Of a stretch of DNA of 64,000 bases, positions 51,244 through 61,599 are shown in pieces. The stretch is from Terrabacter aerolatus (GTDB taxonomy: Bacteria > Actinomycetota > Actinomycetes > Actinomycetales > Dermatophilaceae), in NCBI RefSeq assembly GCF_007991735.1, contig NZ_BJYX01000007.1, forward strand, positions 121,516 to 185,515, in the 5' to 3' direction. Every line of letters begins with the position of its first letter. The stretch's first letter is position 1. Both the position numbers and the translations under genes were made by a program. Below the pieces are notes generated by a model, which saw only the letters and a program-made list of their open reading frames with translations, was not told the DNA's origin and ran no database searches.

Positions 51244-52860
51244 GTGACCACCGACCTCACCGCACCGGGCGCGCACCGCGCGCCCGAGACCGGCACGGCT
51301 CCCACGCCGGGCCCGGGCACCCGCCCGGGCCCGGCGTCCGGGCGTCGCCGTCCACCCGTCCTGGCGGTGATCGCCGTGCTCATCGCGCTCGTCTCGCTCA
51401 TGCCGCTCGGCTACGTCGTCGTCATGACCGTGGCGACCGGCTGGGACACCGCGGTCAATCTGATCTTCCGCGCCCGCGTCGGCGAGCTCCTGCTCAACAC
51501 GATCCTGCTCATGCTCGTCTCGGTGCCGCTCTGCCTCGTGCTCGGCGTCGGCGGGGCCTGGCTCGTCGAGCGCACCCGCCTGCGCGGCCACCGGTTCTGG
51601 GCCCTGGCGCTCGCGGCCCCCCTCGCCATCCCGGCGTTCGTCAACAGCTACGGCTGGGTGTCGGCGATCCCGTCGCTCGCGGGCCTCTGGTCGGGCGTGC
51701 TCATCTCGGTGCTGTCCTACTTCCCGCTCGTCTACATCCCGGCGGCGGCGACCCTGAGCCGTCTCGACCCCTCCCTCGAGGAGTCCGCGGCCTCACTCGG
51801 TCTCGGGCCGTGGCGGGTCTTCCGCCGGGTCGTGCTCCCGCAGCTTCGGCTCGCGATGACCGGCGGGGCGCTGCTCGTGGGGTTGCACCTGCTCGCGGAG
51901 TACGGCGCCTTCGCGATGATCCGCTTCGACACCTTCACGACGGCGATCATGGTGCAGTACCAGTCGACCTTCAACGGTGCGGCCGGCAACATGCTGGCGA
52001 GCGTCCTCGTCGTGCTGTGCCTCCTGCTCCTCGTCGCCGAGGTCCGCAGCCGGGGCACCGCCCGCTACGCGCGCGTCGGGTCGGGCGGCCAGGCCGCCCC
52101 GGGGCGTATGCCGCTCGGCCGGCTCCACGTGCCCGCGCAGCTCGCGCTCCTGCTCCTCGTCGTGCTGGCCGTCGGGGTCCCGATGTGGTTCGTCGTGCGG
52201 TGGGTCGTGCTCGGCGGGTCGGCGATCTGGACCCCGGGAGAGCTCGTGCCGGCCCTGGTCCAGACGCTGCTCTACGGGGTGGCCGGCGCCGCGGTGACGA
52301 CGCTCGTCGCGTTCCCGATGGCCTTCCTCGCGGTGCGCCGGCCCAGCTGGTTCACCCGCTCGCTCGAGCTGTCCAACTACGTCACGAGCTCGATGCCCGG
52401 CATCGTCGTCGGTCTCGCGTTCGTCACCGTGAGCATCCGGTTCCTGCCCGGCGTCTACCAGACGGCGTTCGTGCTCGTCGCCGCCTACGTCCTGCTCTTC
52501 CTGCCCCGGGCTCTCGTCAGCCTGCGCTCGGGCCTCGCCCAGGCGCCGCGCGAGCTCGAGGAGGCCGCGCAGGCCCTCGGGGTGCGTCCCCTCGCGGCCT
52601 TCGCCCGGGTGACGCTGCGCCTCGCCGCTCCGGCGGCCGCCGGGGGAGCGGCCCTCGTCTTCCTCGCCATCGTCAACGAGCTGACGGCGACCCTGCTGCT
52701 CTCGCCCAACGGCACCCGCACCCTCGCCACCGAGTTCTGGGCCAAGAGCAGCGAGATCGACTACGCCGGCGCCGCCCCCTACGCCCTGCTCATGGTCGTG
52801 CTGTCGGCACCGATGACCTACCTGCTCTTCCAGCAGTCGAAGAAAGCGGCCGGACAATGA
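51244..52860 (+). CDS. Ferric-iron ABC transporter permease (FbpB-type, fused two-module)
   Basis: A 538-residue inner-membrane protein with about 12 helices, two permease modules in one chain. Each module has an EAA loop: [20 protein letters not shown] in the first and [20 protein letters not shown] in the second. It begins with a GTG 7 nt after the binding-protein stop, without a clear ribosome site, so it is probably translationally coupled. Its stop overlaps the ATPase start (ATGA). Confidence 0.93.
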   Translation: MTTDLTAPGAHRAPETGTAPTPGPGTRPGPASGRRRPPVLAVIAVLIALVSLMPLGYVVVMTVATGWDTAVNLIFRARVGELLLNTILLMLVSVPLCLVLGVGGAWLVERTRLRGHRFWALALAAPLAIPAFVNSYGWVSAIPSLAGLWSGVLISVLSYFPLVYIPAAATLSRLDPSLEESAASLGLGPWRVFRRVVLPQLRLAMTGGALLVGLHLLAEYGAFAMIRFDTFTTAIMVQYQSTFNGAAGNMLASVLVVLCLLLLVAEVRSRGTARYARVGSGGQAAPGRMPLGRLHVPAQLALLLLVVLAVGVPMWFVVRWVVLGGSAIWTPGELVPALVQTLLYGVAGAAVTTLVAFPMAFLAVRRPSWFTRSLELSNYVTSSMPGIVVGLAFVTVSIRFLPGVYQTAFVLVAAYVLLFLPRALVSLRSGLAQAPRELEEAAQALGVRPLAAFARVTLRLAAPAAAGGAALVFLAIVNELTATLLLSPNGTRTLATEFWAKSSEIDYAGAAPYALLMVVLSAPMTYLLFQQSKKAAGQ

Positions 52861-54011
52861 CATCCACCCCGACATCCACTCCCGACGCGACCGGCGCGGT
52901 CGACTACCACGACCCGGCCGCCCGCGGGCGGCTCGAGGTCAGCGGCCTCGTGAAGAGCTTCGGCCCCCAGCAGGTGCTGCGCGGGGTCACGCTGTCGGTC
53001 GACCCGGGCAGCACGACGGCCATCGTCGGCCCGTCGGGCTCGGGCAAGACGACCCTGCTGCGGCTCATCGCCGGCTTCGAGCGGGCCGAGGCCGGGTCGG
53101 TGACCCTGAGCGGGCGCACCCTCGCCGCCGGGGACGCCTGGGTGCCGGCGCACCACCGCGACGTCGGCTACGTCGCCCAGGACGGCGCCCTCTTCCCGCA
53201 CCTCACCGTCGGACAGAACATCGCCTTCGGCCTCGACACCTCGCGGCTGCCGCAGGGCCGCAAGGCGACCCGGGCCAGGGTCGCCGAGCTGCTCGAGATG
53301 GTCTCGCTCGCCCCGGCTCTGGCGACCCGACGGCCGCACGAGATCTCCGGCGGTCAGCAGCAGCGCGTCGCGCTCGCCCGAGCCCTGGCCCGCGAGCCGG
53401 AGCTCATGCTGCTCGACGAGTCCTTCTCCGCCCTCGACGCGGGGCTGCGGGTCGCGACCCGGCGCACGGTCGCCAAGGTGCTCCACGACGCCGGCATCAC
53501 GACCGTCCTCGTCACGCACGACCAGGCCGAGGCCCTGAGCTTCGCCGACCAGGTCGCCGTCATGCGGGACGGCCTGCTCGCGCAGGTCGACAGCCCGCTC
53601 GAGGTCTACACCCGTCCGGTCGACCGGGCCACGGCCGAGTTCCTCGGCGACGCCGTCATGCTCGAGGCCTGGGTCGAGGGCGATACGGCGACGTGCTCGC
53701 TCGGAGCGGTCCGGCTCGCCCCCACGACCCGTCGTGGCCGGGTGCAGCTCATGCTGCGTCCGGAGCAGATCCGTGTCGACGAGCACGGTCCGATCCGCGG
53801 CGTCGTCGTCGACACCGACTACTTCGGGCCCGAGAGCACCGTCCGCCTCGAGCTGACCTCGGGTCGCGAGCCGGGCTGCGAGACCTCGGCGCTCGCCCGC
53901 AGCGGCGAGATCATCAGCATCCGTCACTCCAACGCGTTCATCGCCGCGAAGGGCACCGAGCTGCGCCTGCGGATCGAGGGCGAGGCCATCGCCTTCCCGC
54001 CCGACGCCTGA
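52857..54011 (+). CDS. Ferric-iron ABC transporter ATP-binding protein (FbpC-type)
   Basis: 384 residues. Walker A is [12 protein letters not shown] (about 60), the Q-loop is [14 protein letters not shown], the signature [15 protein letters not shown], Walker [15 protein letters not shown] and the H-loop VTHDQAEAL. The C-terminal TOBE-like region (about 270-384; [12 protein letters not shown]) is typical of FbpC. A Glu follows the Walker B Asp as expected. The ATGA overlap with the permease gene completes a three-gene iron operon. Confidence 0.93.
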   Translation: MTSTPTSTPDATGAVDYHDPAARGRLEVSGLVKSFGPQQVLRGVTLSVDPGSTTAIVGPSGSGKTTLLRLIAGFERAEAGSVTLSGRTLAAGDAWVPAHHRDVGYVAQDGALFPHLTVGQNIAFGLDTSRLPQGRKATRARVAELLEMVSLAPALATRRPHEISGGQQQRVALARALAREPELMLLDESFSALDAGLRVATRRTVAKVLHDAGITTVLVTHDQAEALSFADQVAVMRDGLLAQVDSPLEVYTRPVDRATAEFLGDAVMLEAWVEGDTATCSLGAVRLAPTTRRGRVQLMLRPEQIRVDEHGPIRGVVVDTDYFGPESTVRLELTSGREPGCETSALARSGEIISIRHSNAFIAAKGTELRLRIEGEAIAFPPDA

Positions 54012-54015
54012 CCCG

Positions 54016-55444
54016 TCAGGGCATCGGGACCGGGACGTCGGTCCCGCCCTGCGCCGTGACGCGCCTGCGCATCCGAACGACGCTCGGCATCGGCACGAAC
54101 CCTCCCGCGAGGAGCGCCTCGCCCTGCCGGAACCGGGCCGCCTGGGCCAGCAGCCCGCGGGGGACGAACCCGAAGACCGACGCGAGCTGCTCGAGGTCCT
54201 CGCGCGAGTTCATCCGCATGAGGGTGAGGTTGTCGCACTGGGACACGATGCCCGCGTGCACCTTCGACGGGCGCTGCGTCGACAGCAGGAGCCAGAGGCC
54301 GTACTTGCGGCCCTCCGCGGCGATCTGGATCAGGCGGTCGCGCACCGCCACCCCGAGCGGCGTCTCGGGGTCGGGTGGGCAGAGGTTGTGCGCCTCGTCG
54401 ACGACGATGAGCAGGGGCCGCCGCTCGGCCCGCCGGGCCCACAGGTCGTCGAGGACGGCGAGGGCGACGGTCAGCTGCTCCTCGTGCCGCTCGTAGCCGC
54501 CGAGGTCGAGCACCGTCGCGGCAGGCCGCCGCGCGATGACGTCGGTCGCCGGCGTCGCGCCGAAGGCCCAGGTCGTCGTCCACTCGATGACGCCGAGGTT
54601 CTCGATGCGCTGCGCCAGCGCCTCGGCGTCCGGGTCGCCGAGGGAGCGCAGGTGGGGCACGATCTGGCCCGCGTCGACCGTCTGGAAGTCTCCGGCGAAG
54701 AGGCGCAGGAGGGCGTTGTACTCCGCCCGGTCCACGACGGGGTCGAGGTGCAGGGCGGCGGCCTTGGCGCGCGAGGTCAGATCGGTGAAACGCACGCGGA
54801 GCGGTGACTGCGCGTCGTCCGGTCGCAGGATGACGACCTCCCGGTCGTGCAGCGCCTCGGCCTGCCGCGGGTCGGCGCCGGCGGCCTGCTCGTGCAGGCG
54901 CACGAAGTCGCTGTTGGGGTCGAAGACGAGGACGGGGAGCCGCGTGGTGAGCAGGATGCGCTCGAGCAGCACACCGAGGGCGTAGGTCTTGCCCGAGCCG
55001 CTCTGGCCGCACCAAAAGGTGTGCCGGTTGAGGCGGTTCGGCACGAGCGCGACGCCGACGGAGTCCTGGCCGGCGAGCAGGCCGAGGTGCAGCTCAGGGT
55101 CGGCCCCGGACAGCAGGCGCTGGACCGCGTCGGGCCGGGTGGGCCGCACCGGCACGTCGTGCCACGGCGAGTCCGCACGGTGCGACGGGCCCGAGGTGCC
55201 CCCCCGCACCGCCGACCTGCACGAGGGTCCCGGATGCCGAGAACCCGGTCCCCGACGCCTCGCTCGTGACGTCCTCGACGAAGGCGAGCACGCCGTCCTC
55301 GCCCTCGAGCTCGAGGTAGTCGCCCGGCACCGGCTGCTCGTGGGCCGGGCCGCGCGCCACGAACGACCGCCCGTCGGGCGACTCGAGGTGCGTCAGTCCG
55401 GACGACGGAGGGGAGGACGGGGCGACGTCGACGTTCGCGGGCAT
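54016..55444 (-). pseudogene. HerA-like ATPase (HAS-barrel plus DUF87), apparent frameshift
   Basis: The N-terminal 85 or so residues (ANVDVAPSSPPSS through SASGTLVQVGGA) resemble a HAS-barrel, and the main frame then holds a HerA/DUF87 ATPase. It has Walker A GQSGSGKTYALG, Walker B LLIVVDEAHNL and STQRPSKVHAGI. The frames meet at a run of seven G on the coding strand (genome 55199-55205). With six G the protein would read VGGAGGTSGPS without a break, about 475 residues. Ordinary genes of this kind act in DNA handling or as membrane-associated motors. ATG 55444. Either sequencing error or a true break. Confidence 0.75.
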
Positions 55445-55628
55445 GTCTCCACTATGTCCACGCGGGACAGGCGGCGGGACCCTTCCCGGACCCTCCGGGC
55501 CTGCCGACCTCCACATTCACCCCCGAGGGGTGAGCGCGTCAGGCCCGCCGGTGGCCATGCTCGGATCAGCGGCGGTGCGAGCCCCAGGCGCGCCGGCCGG
55601 CCGGGGACGGGAGGCATGGGAGGCGAAC

Positions 55629-57604
55629 GTGGAGCAGTCGGACTTCGTGCACACGGGGCAGAAGGTCGGTCTCGTCATGGCCTCGCTCGTGACGCCCGCG
55701 ACCCTGGCGCCGTCGCTGTCGCGCCGATCGTGGAAGGACCAGGGCCTCATCACCGGCCTGTCCACCGGCGCCACCTACCTGCTCGCACTCTCGTCCCAGG
55801 ACGTCATCGACGTCGTCTCCCGCTCGATCGAGGGTGCGGCGACCACCTGGCAGTGGTTCCCCGACGACTGGCCTGCAGAGCGACGCGCCTCCGTCACCGC
55901 CCTCGGCTGCGAGCTGGGGATGGCGCCCCTGGGACTCGGCCTCGCGGCATACCTCGACCGGCGCGGAGTCGTGACGTCCAGGCACGGGCTCGTCCGCCAG
56001 GCCGCGTGGCGGATGGGGGCGACGGCGCTGGGCGGGACGGTCCTCATCGGCGCCACCGCTGGGGTGCGGCGTCTCGACCGGGCCCTCGGCGCCGGCGGCC
56101 GTCTCGCGGCACTGCCCCTGTCGATCCCCGTCGGCCTCGCGACCTCGGCCGTCATGGGGCGCGTGCGCGGGTCGGGCCCCGAGCGTGACCCGGTCACGGT
56201 CGACGACGTCCCGACGCTGCGCGGGCTCGCGGCCGGTGGAGGCGTGCTCGCGATCCTCTACGGCGCGGCCTGGGGCGAGCGCTGGACCGCGCAGCAGGTG
56301 CGGCGCCTCGCACCGGGCGCCGCGCCGGGAGCCGGGTTCGCCTGGCAGCTCGCCTCGCACGCGGTGTTCCTCGCCGGTGGTGGCGTCATCGTCAGCGCCC
56401 TCTGGACGCGGGTCATGCAGCGCATCGAGGCCGTGACGACCACGGTCGACCCGTGGATGGAGGCCGCGCCCGGCGTGTGGACCAGCCCCATGGTGAGCGG
56501 GGACCCGGCCAGCCTCGTCTCGTGGGAGTCCCTCGGGCGCGAGGGTCGACGGCACGCCGTCACGTACGTGCGTCCGGCCACCGTCGCCGTGCGACAGCCG
56601 CTGCCGGACGGCAGCGTGCCCTCCGACCTGTCGATCGAGACCGTCATGGGCGAGCCGCCCGCGCCCACCCCGTGCAGGTCTTCGTCGGGCTCGACAGCGG
56701 CTCGACCCCGACCGAGCGCGTCGAGCTCGCGATCGCCGAGATGGACCGCACCGACGCGTGGTCCCGCTCGATGCTCATGCTCGTGTCGCCGACGGGCACC
56801 GGCTACGTCAACTACGTCGCGATCGCGGCCGCGCAGTACCTGACCCGCGGCGACCTCGCGAGCGTCACGATGCAGTACTCCAAGCGACCGTCGCCGCTCT
56901 CGCTCGGCAAGGTGCGCGACGCGCGCGAGCAGAACCGGCTGCTCTGGCTGCGCATCCTCCAGCGCGTGCGCGACATGCCGACGGACCGTCGTCCGGAGGT
57001 GGTGCTCTTCGGGGAGTCCCTCGGCGCCCACACGAGCCAGGACGTCCTCCTCGGCTGGGGCACCCTCGGGCCGCAGGCGCTCGGCATCGACCGTGCCCTG
57101 TGGATCGGCACCCCCGGCGGGAGCAAGTGGATGCACGAGATCACCGGACCTCCGCGGCCGGACGTCGACCCGTCGCTCGTCACCGTCGTCAACGACCACG
57201 AACAGCTCGTCGCGCTGGGCCAGCCGGCCCGCGCCCGGCTGCGTTACGTCCTGCTCAGCCACGACAACGACGGCGTGACGAAGTTCGGCCTCGACCTGCT
57301 CAACCGCCGACCCGCGTGGCTCGGTCCCGACCGTCCGCGCCGCGAGGACGTGCCGGGGAAGTCACCACGCGGCATACCTGCGGGGATGCGGTGGCGACCG
57401 GTGACGACGTTCGTGCAGACGCTCGTCGACATGAAGAACGCGCAGGTGCCCGGCCCGTTCACCGCGTGGGCGCACGACTACCGCGCCGACCTGCCGGAGT
57501 TCGTCCGCGACGTCTACGACCTGCACTGCAGCGACGAGCAGATGGCCGCCATCCACGATGCCGTGCGGCGGCGCGAGGCCTACCGCGAGGGCGCGTTCGC
57601 CTGA
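55629..57604 (+). pseudogene. Alpha/beta-hydrolase family membrane protein, apparent frameshift
   Basis: The N-terminal part has about five hydrophobic segments (first near VGLVMASLVTPATLAP), as in the Abhydrolase_9 N-terminal domain. The C-terminal hydrolase domain begins VQVFVGLDSGSTPTERVELA and has the nucleophile elbow FGESLGAHTSQD and GTPGGSKW. The two parts lie in different frames, which switch near 56655-56675; one extra base there would restore about 658 residues. The GTG start at 55629 has a strong GGGAGG site. These proteins may act as membrane lipid esterases. Sequencing error is a real alternative. Confidence 0.75.
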
Positions 57605-57659
57605 GCCGGCACCCCCGCACAACCACCGACACCCGCACACCACTCCGAAGGAGGACACC

Positions 57660-58112
57660 ATGGCCAGGTCCAGGCCTGCCACCGGCCCGCGTCCGGCGCC
57701 GGCGCGTCCCGTGCGAGAGACCCGGCGCGCGCGGACGCTCCTCGCCGCCGGCGCCAGCACCTTCGCCGCGACCGTCATGCTCGTCGCCGGGCTCTTCCAG
57801 TTCGTCGAGGGGCTCGTCACGCTCGTCGACGGCCCGACCTTCCTCGTCCGCACCCCGAGCTACGTCTTCACCTTCAACGCCACCGCCTGGGGCTGGTTCC
57901 ACATGGTGATCGGCCTCGGGGCCGCCGTCGCCGGTCCGTTCATCTTCACGGGCAACCTCGTCGCGCGCTCGGCCGGCATCGCGCTCGCCGTGCTCTCGGC
58001 GCTCGCGAACTTCCTGTGGCTGCCGTCCTATCCGGTGTGGGCGATCGTCGTCATCGCCCTCGACGTCATCGTCATCTGGGCCCTGAGCACCGTGGACCTC
58101 GGTGAGCTCTGA
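57660..58112 (+). CDS. DUF7144-type four-helix membrane protein
   Basis: 150 residues with four membrane helices. The pattern (VMLVAGLFQFVEGLVTL, FNATAWGWFHMVIGL, ANFLWLPSYPVWAIVVIALD, VIVIWAL) is the DUF7144 family, common in actinobacteria and of unknown role. The ATG follows GAAGGAGG. It begins 55 nt after the hydrolase gene on the same strand and may be co-transcribed. Confidence 0.8.
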   Translation: MARSRPATGPRPAPARPVRETRRARTLLAAGASTFAATVMLVAGLFQFVEGLVTLVDGPTFLVRTPSYVFTFNATAWGWFHMVIGLGAAVAGPFIFTGNLVARSAGIALAVLSALANFLWLPSYPVWAIVVIALDVIVIWALSTVDLGEL

Positions 58113-58122
58113 GCCGCGCGAC

Positions 58123-58683
58123 TCAGGAACGCGGCAGCATCGACGGCCCGAGCTCGAGCAGCTCGGCGCGCAGGGTCTCGTCGTCGACGTCGGCGAGCAA
58201 CGGGTCGGTCCCGGCCTGCGCGACACCGGCCCCGACGACCGAGACGGCGATCCGCCGGCGCAGGTCGGGCGCGGGTCCGAGCAGGAGCGCGGTCAGCCGG
58301 CCCACGAGGGAGTTGAGGTCGTCGTGCGTCGCCATGATGCGCTCCACCTCGGGGTCGCGCATGAGCGCCGCCACGACCTTCCGGTGGCCGATCATGAGGT
58401 CGACGAGCCCGCGAAGGGCGACCATGGCCGCCTCGTCGGGGGAGGGCTCGGCCTCGGCCGTCTCGACGAACGCCCTGAGGTCGACGAGCGCCTCCTCGAG
58501 CACCGCGAGGACGATGTCCTCCTTGGCGTGGAACTGGTAGTAGACCGCCGCCTTCGTGACCCCGAGGTGGTCGGCGATCATCTGCAGCGACGTGCCGGTG
58601 ACGCCGTGCTCGGCGAAGAGCTCGACGGCGGCGTCGATGACGCGCCGGCGACCGTGCCCTCGTGGCGCCTGCGGTCGAGCCAT
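58123..58683 (-). CDS. TetR-family transcriptional repressor
   Basis: 186 residues. The N-terminal helix-turn-helix has RRVIDAAVELFAEHGVTGTS followed by LQMIADHLGVTKAAVYYQFH (about 14-53). The C-terminal ligand domain is not distinctive. The ATG at 58683 follows GAGGAGG. It is divergent from an MMPL exporter gene with 289 nt between, where two TTAGCCG-type palindromes lie. Classic arrangement of a repressor controlling an exporter. Confidence 0.9.
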   Translation of the reverse strand: MARPQAPRGHGRRRVIDAAVELFAEHGVTGTSLQMIADHLGVTKAAVYYQFHAKEDIVLAVLEEALVDLRAFVETAEAEPSPDEAAMVALRGLVDLMIGHRKVVAALMRDPEVERIMATHDDLNSLVGRLTALLLGPAPDLRRRIAVSVVGAGVAQAGTDPLLADVDDETLRAELLELGPSMLPRS

Positions 58684-58762
58684 GCCGTGTCCTCCTCGTC
58701 CCGCCCCCGGCCAATGACGTATGCCGTGTCCTGGCCCCGTGTCCTGCCGACCCACCGCTCAC

Positions 58763-58836
58763 CCGCAACACACCGAGTACCTGCCGGGATCTGCGGCTGC
58801 AACCAGCACCCTCGGCAGCTTCTCGGTGTGTTGCGG
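58763..58836. repeat. 74-bp imperfect inverted repeat between tetR-like and MMPL genes
   Basis: Arms of 24 nt (58763-58786 and 58813-58836) pair at 21 positions; the only mismatches are three adjacent bases (TAC against AAG). Its first 14 bp, CCGCAACACACCGA, are perfect. It lies between divergent genes, so a terminator role is unlikely. It may be an operator or a mobile palindromic element. Confidence 0.75.
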
Positions 58837-58868
58837 TGTGGGTCGGGCCGAGGGCCAGCGTAGCGGAG

Positions 58869-58908
58869 TTAGCCGATCGGCTTGTGTCGGACTTAGCCGT
58901 TCGGTTAA
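58869..58908. promoter_or_regulatory. Tandem TetR-type operators upstream of the MMPL gene
   Basis: TTAGCCGATCGGCTT (58869-58883, perfect AGCCGATCGGCT core) and TTAGCCGTTCGGTTAA (58893-58908) are related palindromes whose starts are 24 bp apart. They lie 65-104 nt before the exporter start. This is the expected site for the divergent TetR-type repressor. Confidence 0.7.
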
Positions 58909-58972
58909 CTTTGGAGGCGCTGGTCAGTGACGCCCGGCCCCGATTCCTGACCTGTCCCTCTCTGGAGCTCCC

Positions 58973-61159
58973 ATGGCAACCCTGCTCTACCGGATCGGAC
59001 GCTTCGCGTTCGGTCGTCGCGGCCTCGTCGCGTCCGCCTGGCTCGTCCTGCTCGCGGTCCTCGCCGCGGTGCTGCTGACCCTCGGCAGCGCGCCCACCTC
59101 GAGCGTGACGATCCCCGGCACCGAGTCCCAGCGGGCCCTCGAGGCCCTCGCCAAGGAGTTCCCCCAGGCGAGCGGCGCGTCCGGCACCGTCGTCGTCCGC
59201 GCCCCCGAGGGACAGACGGTCGTCGCCCCCGGCTCCGAGGCCGTGCTCGACGACATCGTCGCGCGCGCCACGAAGGTTCCCGGCGTCGTCGCCGCCCTGA
59301 GCCCGCTCGACACCAAGGCCGTCAGCCAGGACGGGCGCTACGGCCTCGTCACGGTGCAGTTCGACAAGACAGCCGACGAGCTGACGGCCGAGCAGCGTTC
59401 TGCCTACGAGGCGCTCGGGAACGACGCGCCGGCCGGCTGGGCCGTGGCCGCGGGTGGCGAGCCGCTCCTCGCCACTCCCGAGATCGGCTCGACCGAGGGC
59501 ATCGGCGTCCTCGTCGCGCTCGTCGTGCTCGTCATCACCTTCGGCTCCCTCGTCGCCGCGGGCATGACGATGGTCAACGCGCTCGTCGGCGTCGGCGTCG
59601 GCATGATCGGCCTGCTCATCGTGGGCCACGCGGTCCAGCTGTCCAGCGTGACACCGGTGCTCGCCCTCATGCTGGGGCTCGCCGTGGGCATCGACTACTC
59701 GCTCTTCATCACCTCGCGGTACCGGCACAACCTGGCTCTCGGCCTCGAGCGGCAGGAGGCGGTCGGACGCGCCGTCGGCACGGCCGGGACCGCCGTCGTC
59801 TTCGCGGGTCTCACCGTCATCATCGCCCTCGCCGGGCTCTCGGTCGTCGGCATCCCGTTCCTCACCGCGATGGGGCTCGCCGCCGCCGGCACCGTCCTCG
59901 TCGCCGTCCTCGTGGCCGTCACGCTCCTGCCCGCCCTCCTCGGTCTCGCGGGCGACCGCGTGCTCTCCCGCCGCCAGCGCCGGGCCGACCGCGCCGAAGG
60001 CACCGACCTCGACGAGGCCGCCGGCAACCGCGGGTTCGCCTGGGGTCGCTTCACGGTGCGTCGCCGCATCCCGGTGCTGATCGCCGGGGTCGTCGTGCTC
60101 GGGGCGGTCGCGCTGCCGGCCGCCGACATGCGTCTCGCCCTGCCCGACGACGGCACCGCGCCGGTCACGAGCAGCAAGCGGGTGGCCTACGACCTCATCT
60201 CCGAGGGTTTCGGCGAGGGCTTCAACGGCCGGCTCGTCATGGTCGTCCACGGCGACACCCCCGCGCAGGTGCAGCAGGCGACGGCCGGCGCGGCCACGGC
60301 GGCGACGGGACTCGGTGACGTCCTCGCCGTGGCCCCCGGCCAGACGAGCGCCGACGGCCGCACGACCATCCTCGCCGTGATCCCGAAGTCGGGACCGACC
60401 GCTGAGGCGACCTTCGACCTCGTCCGCGACCTCCGCTCGGCACTGGCCAGGACGTCGGGCGCGACCGGCACCGAGATCTCGGTCACCGGCGTCACGGCGG
60501 TCGGGGTCGACGTGTCCGACAAGCTCGCCGCCGCCCTGCCCGTCTACCTGCTCGTCGTCGTCGGCCTCGGCTTCGTCCTGCTCATGCTGATGTTCCGGTC
60601 GCTGCTCGTGCCCCTCACGGCGACGCTCGGCTTCCTCCTGACGATCGGTGCGGCGTTCGGTGCCACGGTCGCGATCTTCCAGTGGGGCTGGCTCCGCTCG
60701 CTCGTCGGCCTCGACACCGCCGGCCCGCTCGTCAGCTTCCTGCCGATCCTGCTCATCGGCATCCTCTTCGGCCTGGCGATGGACTACGAGGTCTTCCTCG
60801 TCTCGCGGATGCGTGAGGACTTCGTCCACGGCGACACCGCACGCGAGGCCGTCGTCGCCGGGGTCGGCCACGGGGCGCGTGTCGTCGTCGCGGCCGCGCT
60901 CATCATGATGTCGGTCTTCGCCGGCTTCGTGCTCGTCGACGACCCGATCATCAAGTCGATGGGCTTCGCCCTCGCCTTCGGTGTCGCGGTCGACGCCTTC
61001 GTCGTGCGGCTCTCGCTCGTGCCCGCCGTCATGTCGTTCCTCGGTGATCGGGCGTGGTGGCTGCCGCGGTGGCTCGACCGCGCCCTGCCCAACGTCGACA
61101 TCGAGGGCGAGAACCTCCGCCCCGCAGGCGAACCCGTCAGGGAGCCCGTGGCCGGCTGA
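58973..61159 (+). CDS. MMPL-family (RND superfamily) transporter
   Basis: 728 residues with about 12 membrane helices and two extracytoplasmic domains. The proton-relay motifs are GLAVGIDYSLFITSRYR in helix 4 and GLAMDYEVFLVSRMREDF in helix 10. MMPL proteins export lipids, siderophores or drugs driven by proton flow. The ATG has a weak TGGAGC site. The divergent TetR-like repressor and paired operators suggest induction by a toxic or lipid ligand. Confidence 0.92.
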   Translation: MATLLYRIGRFAFGRRGLVASAWLVLLAVLAAVLLTLGSAPTSSVTIPGTESQRALEALAKEFPQASGASGTVVVRAPEGQTVVAPGSEAVLDDIVARATKVPGVVAALSPLDTKAVSQDGRYGLVTVQFDKTADELTAEQRSAYEALGNDAPAGWAVAAGGEPLLATPEIGSTEGIGVLVALVVLVITFGSLVAAGMTMVNALVGVGVGMIGLLIVGHAVQLSSVTPVLALMLGLAVGIDYSLFITSRYRHNLALGLERQEAVGRAVGTAGTAVVFAGLTVIIALAGLSVVGIPFLTAMGLAAAGTVLVAVLVAVTLLPALLGLAGDRVLSRRQRRADRAEGTDLDEAAGNRGFAWGRFTVRRRIPVLIAGVVVLGAVALPAADMRLALPDDGTAPVTSSKRVAYDLISEGFGEGFNGRLVMVVHGDTPAQVQQATAGAATAATGLGDVLAVAPGQTSADGRTTILAVIPKSGPTAEATFDLVRDLRSALARTSGATGTEISVTGVTAVGVDVSDKLAAALPVYLLVVVGLGFVLLMLMFRSLLVPLTATLGFLLTIGAAFGATVAIFQWGWLRSLVGLDTAGPLVSFLPILLIGILFGLAMDYEVFLVSRMREDFVHGDTAREAVVAGVGHGARVVVAAALIMMSVFAGFVLVDDPIIKSMGFALAFGVAVDAFVVRLSLVPAVMSFLGDRAWWLPRWLDRALPNVDIEGENLRPAGEPVREPVAG

Positions 61160-61166
61160 CTCGGCC

Positions 61167-61212
61167 GACCCCGTATGCCGGGTGCGGGGGGGGGGACACG
61201 GCATGCGGGGTC
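61167..61212. terminator. Bidirectional terminator containing a GTATGCCG octamer
   Basis: GACCCCGTATGCCG (61167-61180) pairs with CGGCATGCGGGGTC (61199-61212) over 14 bp with one G-T pair. The loop includes a run of ten G (61186-61195). It lies between the convergent MMPL and DUF202 genes, which are 59 bp apart. Confidence 0.75.
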
Positions 61213-61218
61213 GCGTCG

Positions 61219-61599
61219 TCAGCGCCGGGCGATCACGACGAGCGCGACGAGGGCCGTGAGCGCGAAGGTTCCGCTGGTCAGAGCCGTCCGCGCCACGGTG
61301 GCGCCGGCGGTCGTGCCGATCGTCGGGCCCATCCTCGGGCCGGTCTTCGGGCCAGCGGTCGTGGCCCCGGAGCTCGTGCGGAGCAGCCGCTGGCCGTCGC
61401 GATAGCGACGTCGTGCACTCAGCGCCAGGTCGAGGCTCCACAGCAGGCCGAGGACCGACACGGCATACCCCGTCGGTCCCAGGTGCGGGGGCAGCACCCG
61501 CAGCCCCACGAGCGAGCCGACGGCCACCGAGAGCGAGGTGCGCCGCCATGCGAGCGACGTCCGCTCGGCCTGCATGCCGGAGGGCTGCGGTGCGGTCAC
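61219..61599 (-). CDS. DUF202 membrane protein
   Basis: 126 residues. The family start QAERTSLAWRRTSLSVAVG leads into the first of three predicted helices, with the second in YAVSVLGLLWSLDLAL and the last near the C-terminus. The GTG at 61599 overlaps the stop of the preceding DUF202 gene by 4 nt (GTGA), so the pair is coupled. Function unknown. Confidence 0.85.
   Translation of the reverse strand: MTAPQPSGMQAERTSLAWRRTSLSVAVGSLVGLRVLPPHLGPTGYAVSVLGLLWSLDLALSARRRYRDGQRLLRTSSGATTAGPKTGPRMGPTIGTTAGATVARTALTSGTFALTALVALVVIARR

Noticed and set aside
58028..61549. A 1173-codon reverse-strand open frame across the MMPL gene
   Set aside because: The product is dominated by Arg, Asp, Glu and Gly without any domain. 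The MMPL transporter and the TetR gene account for the region.
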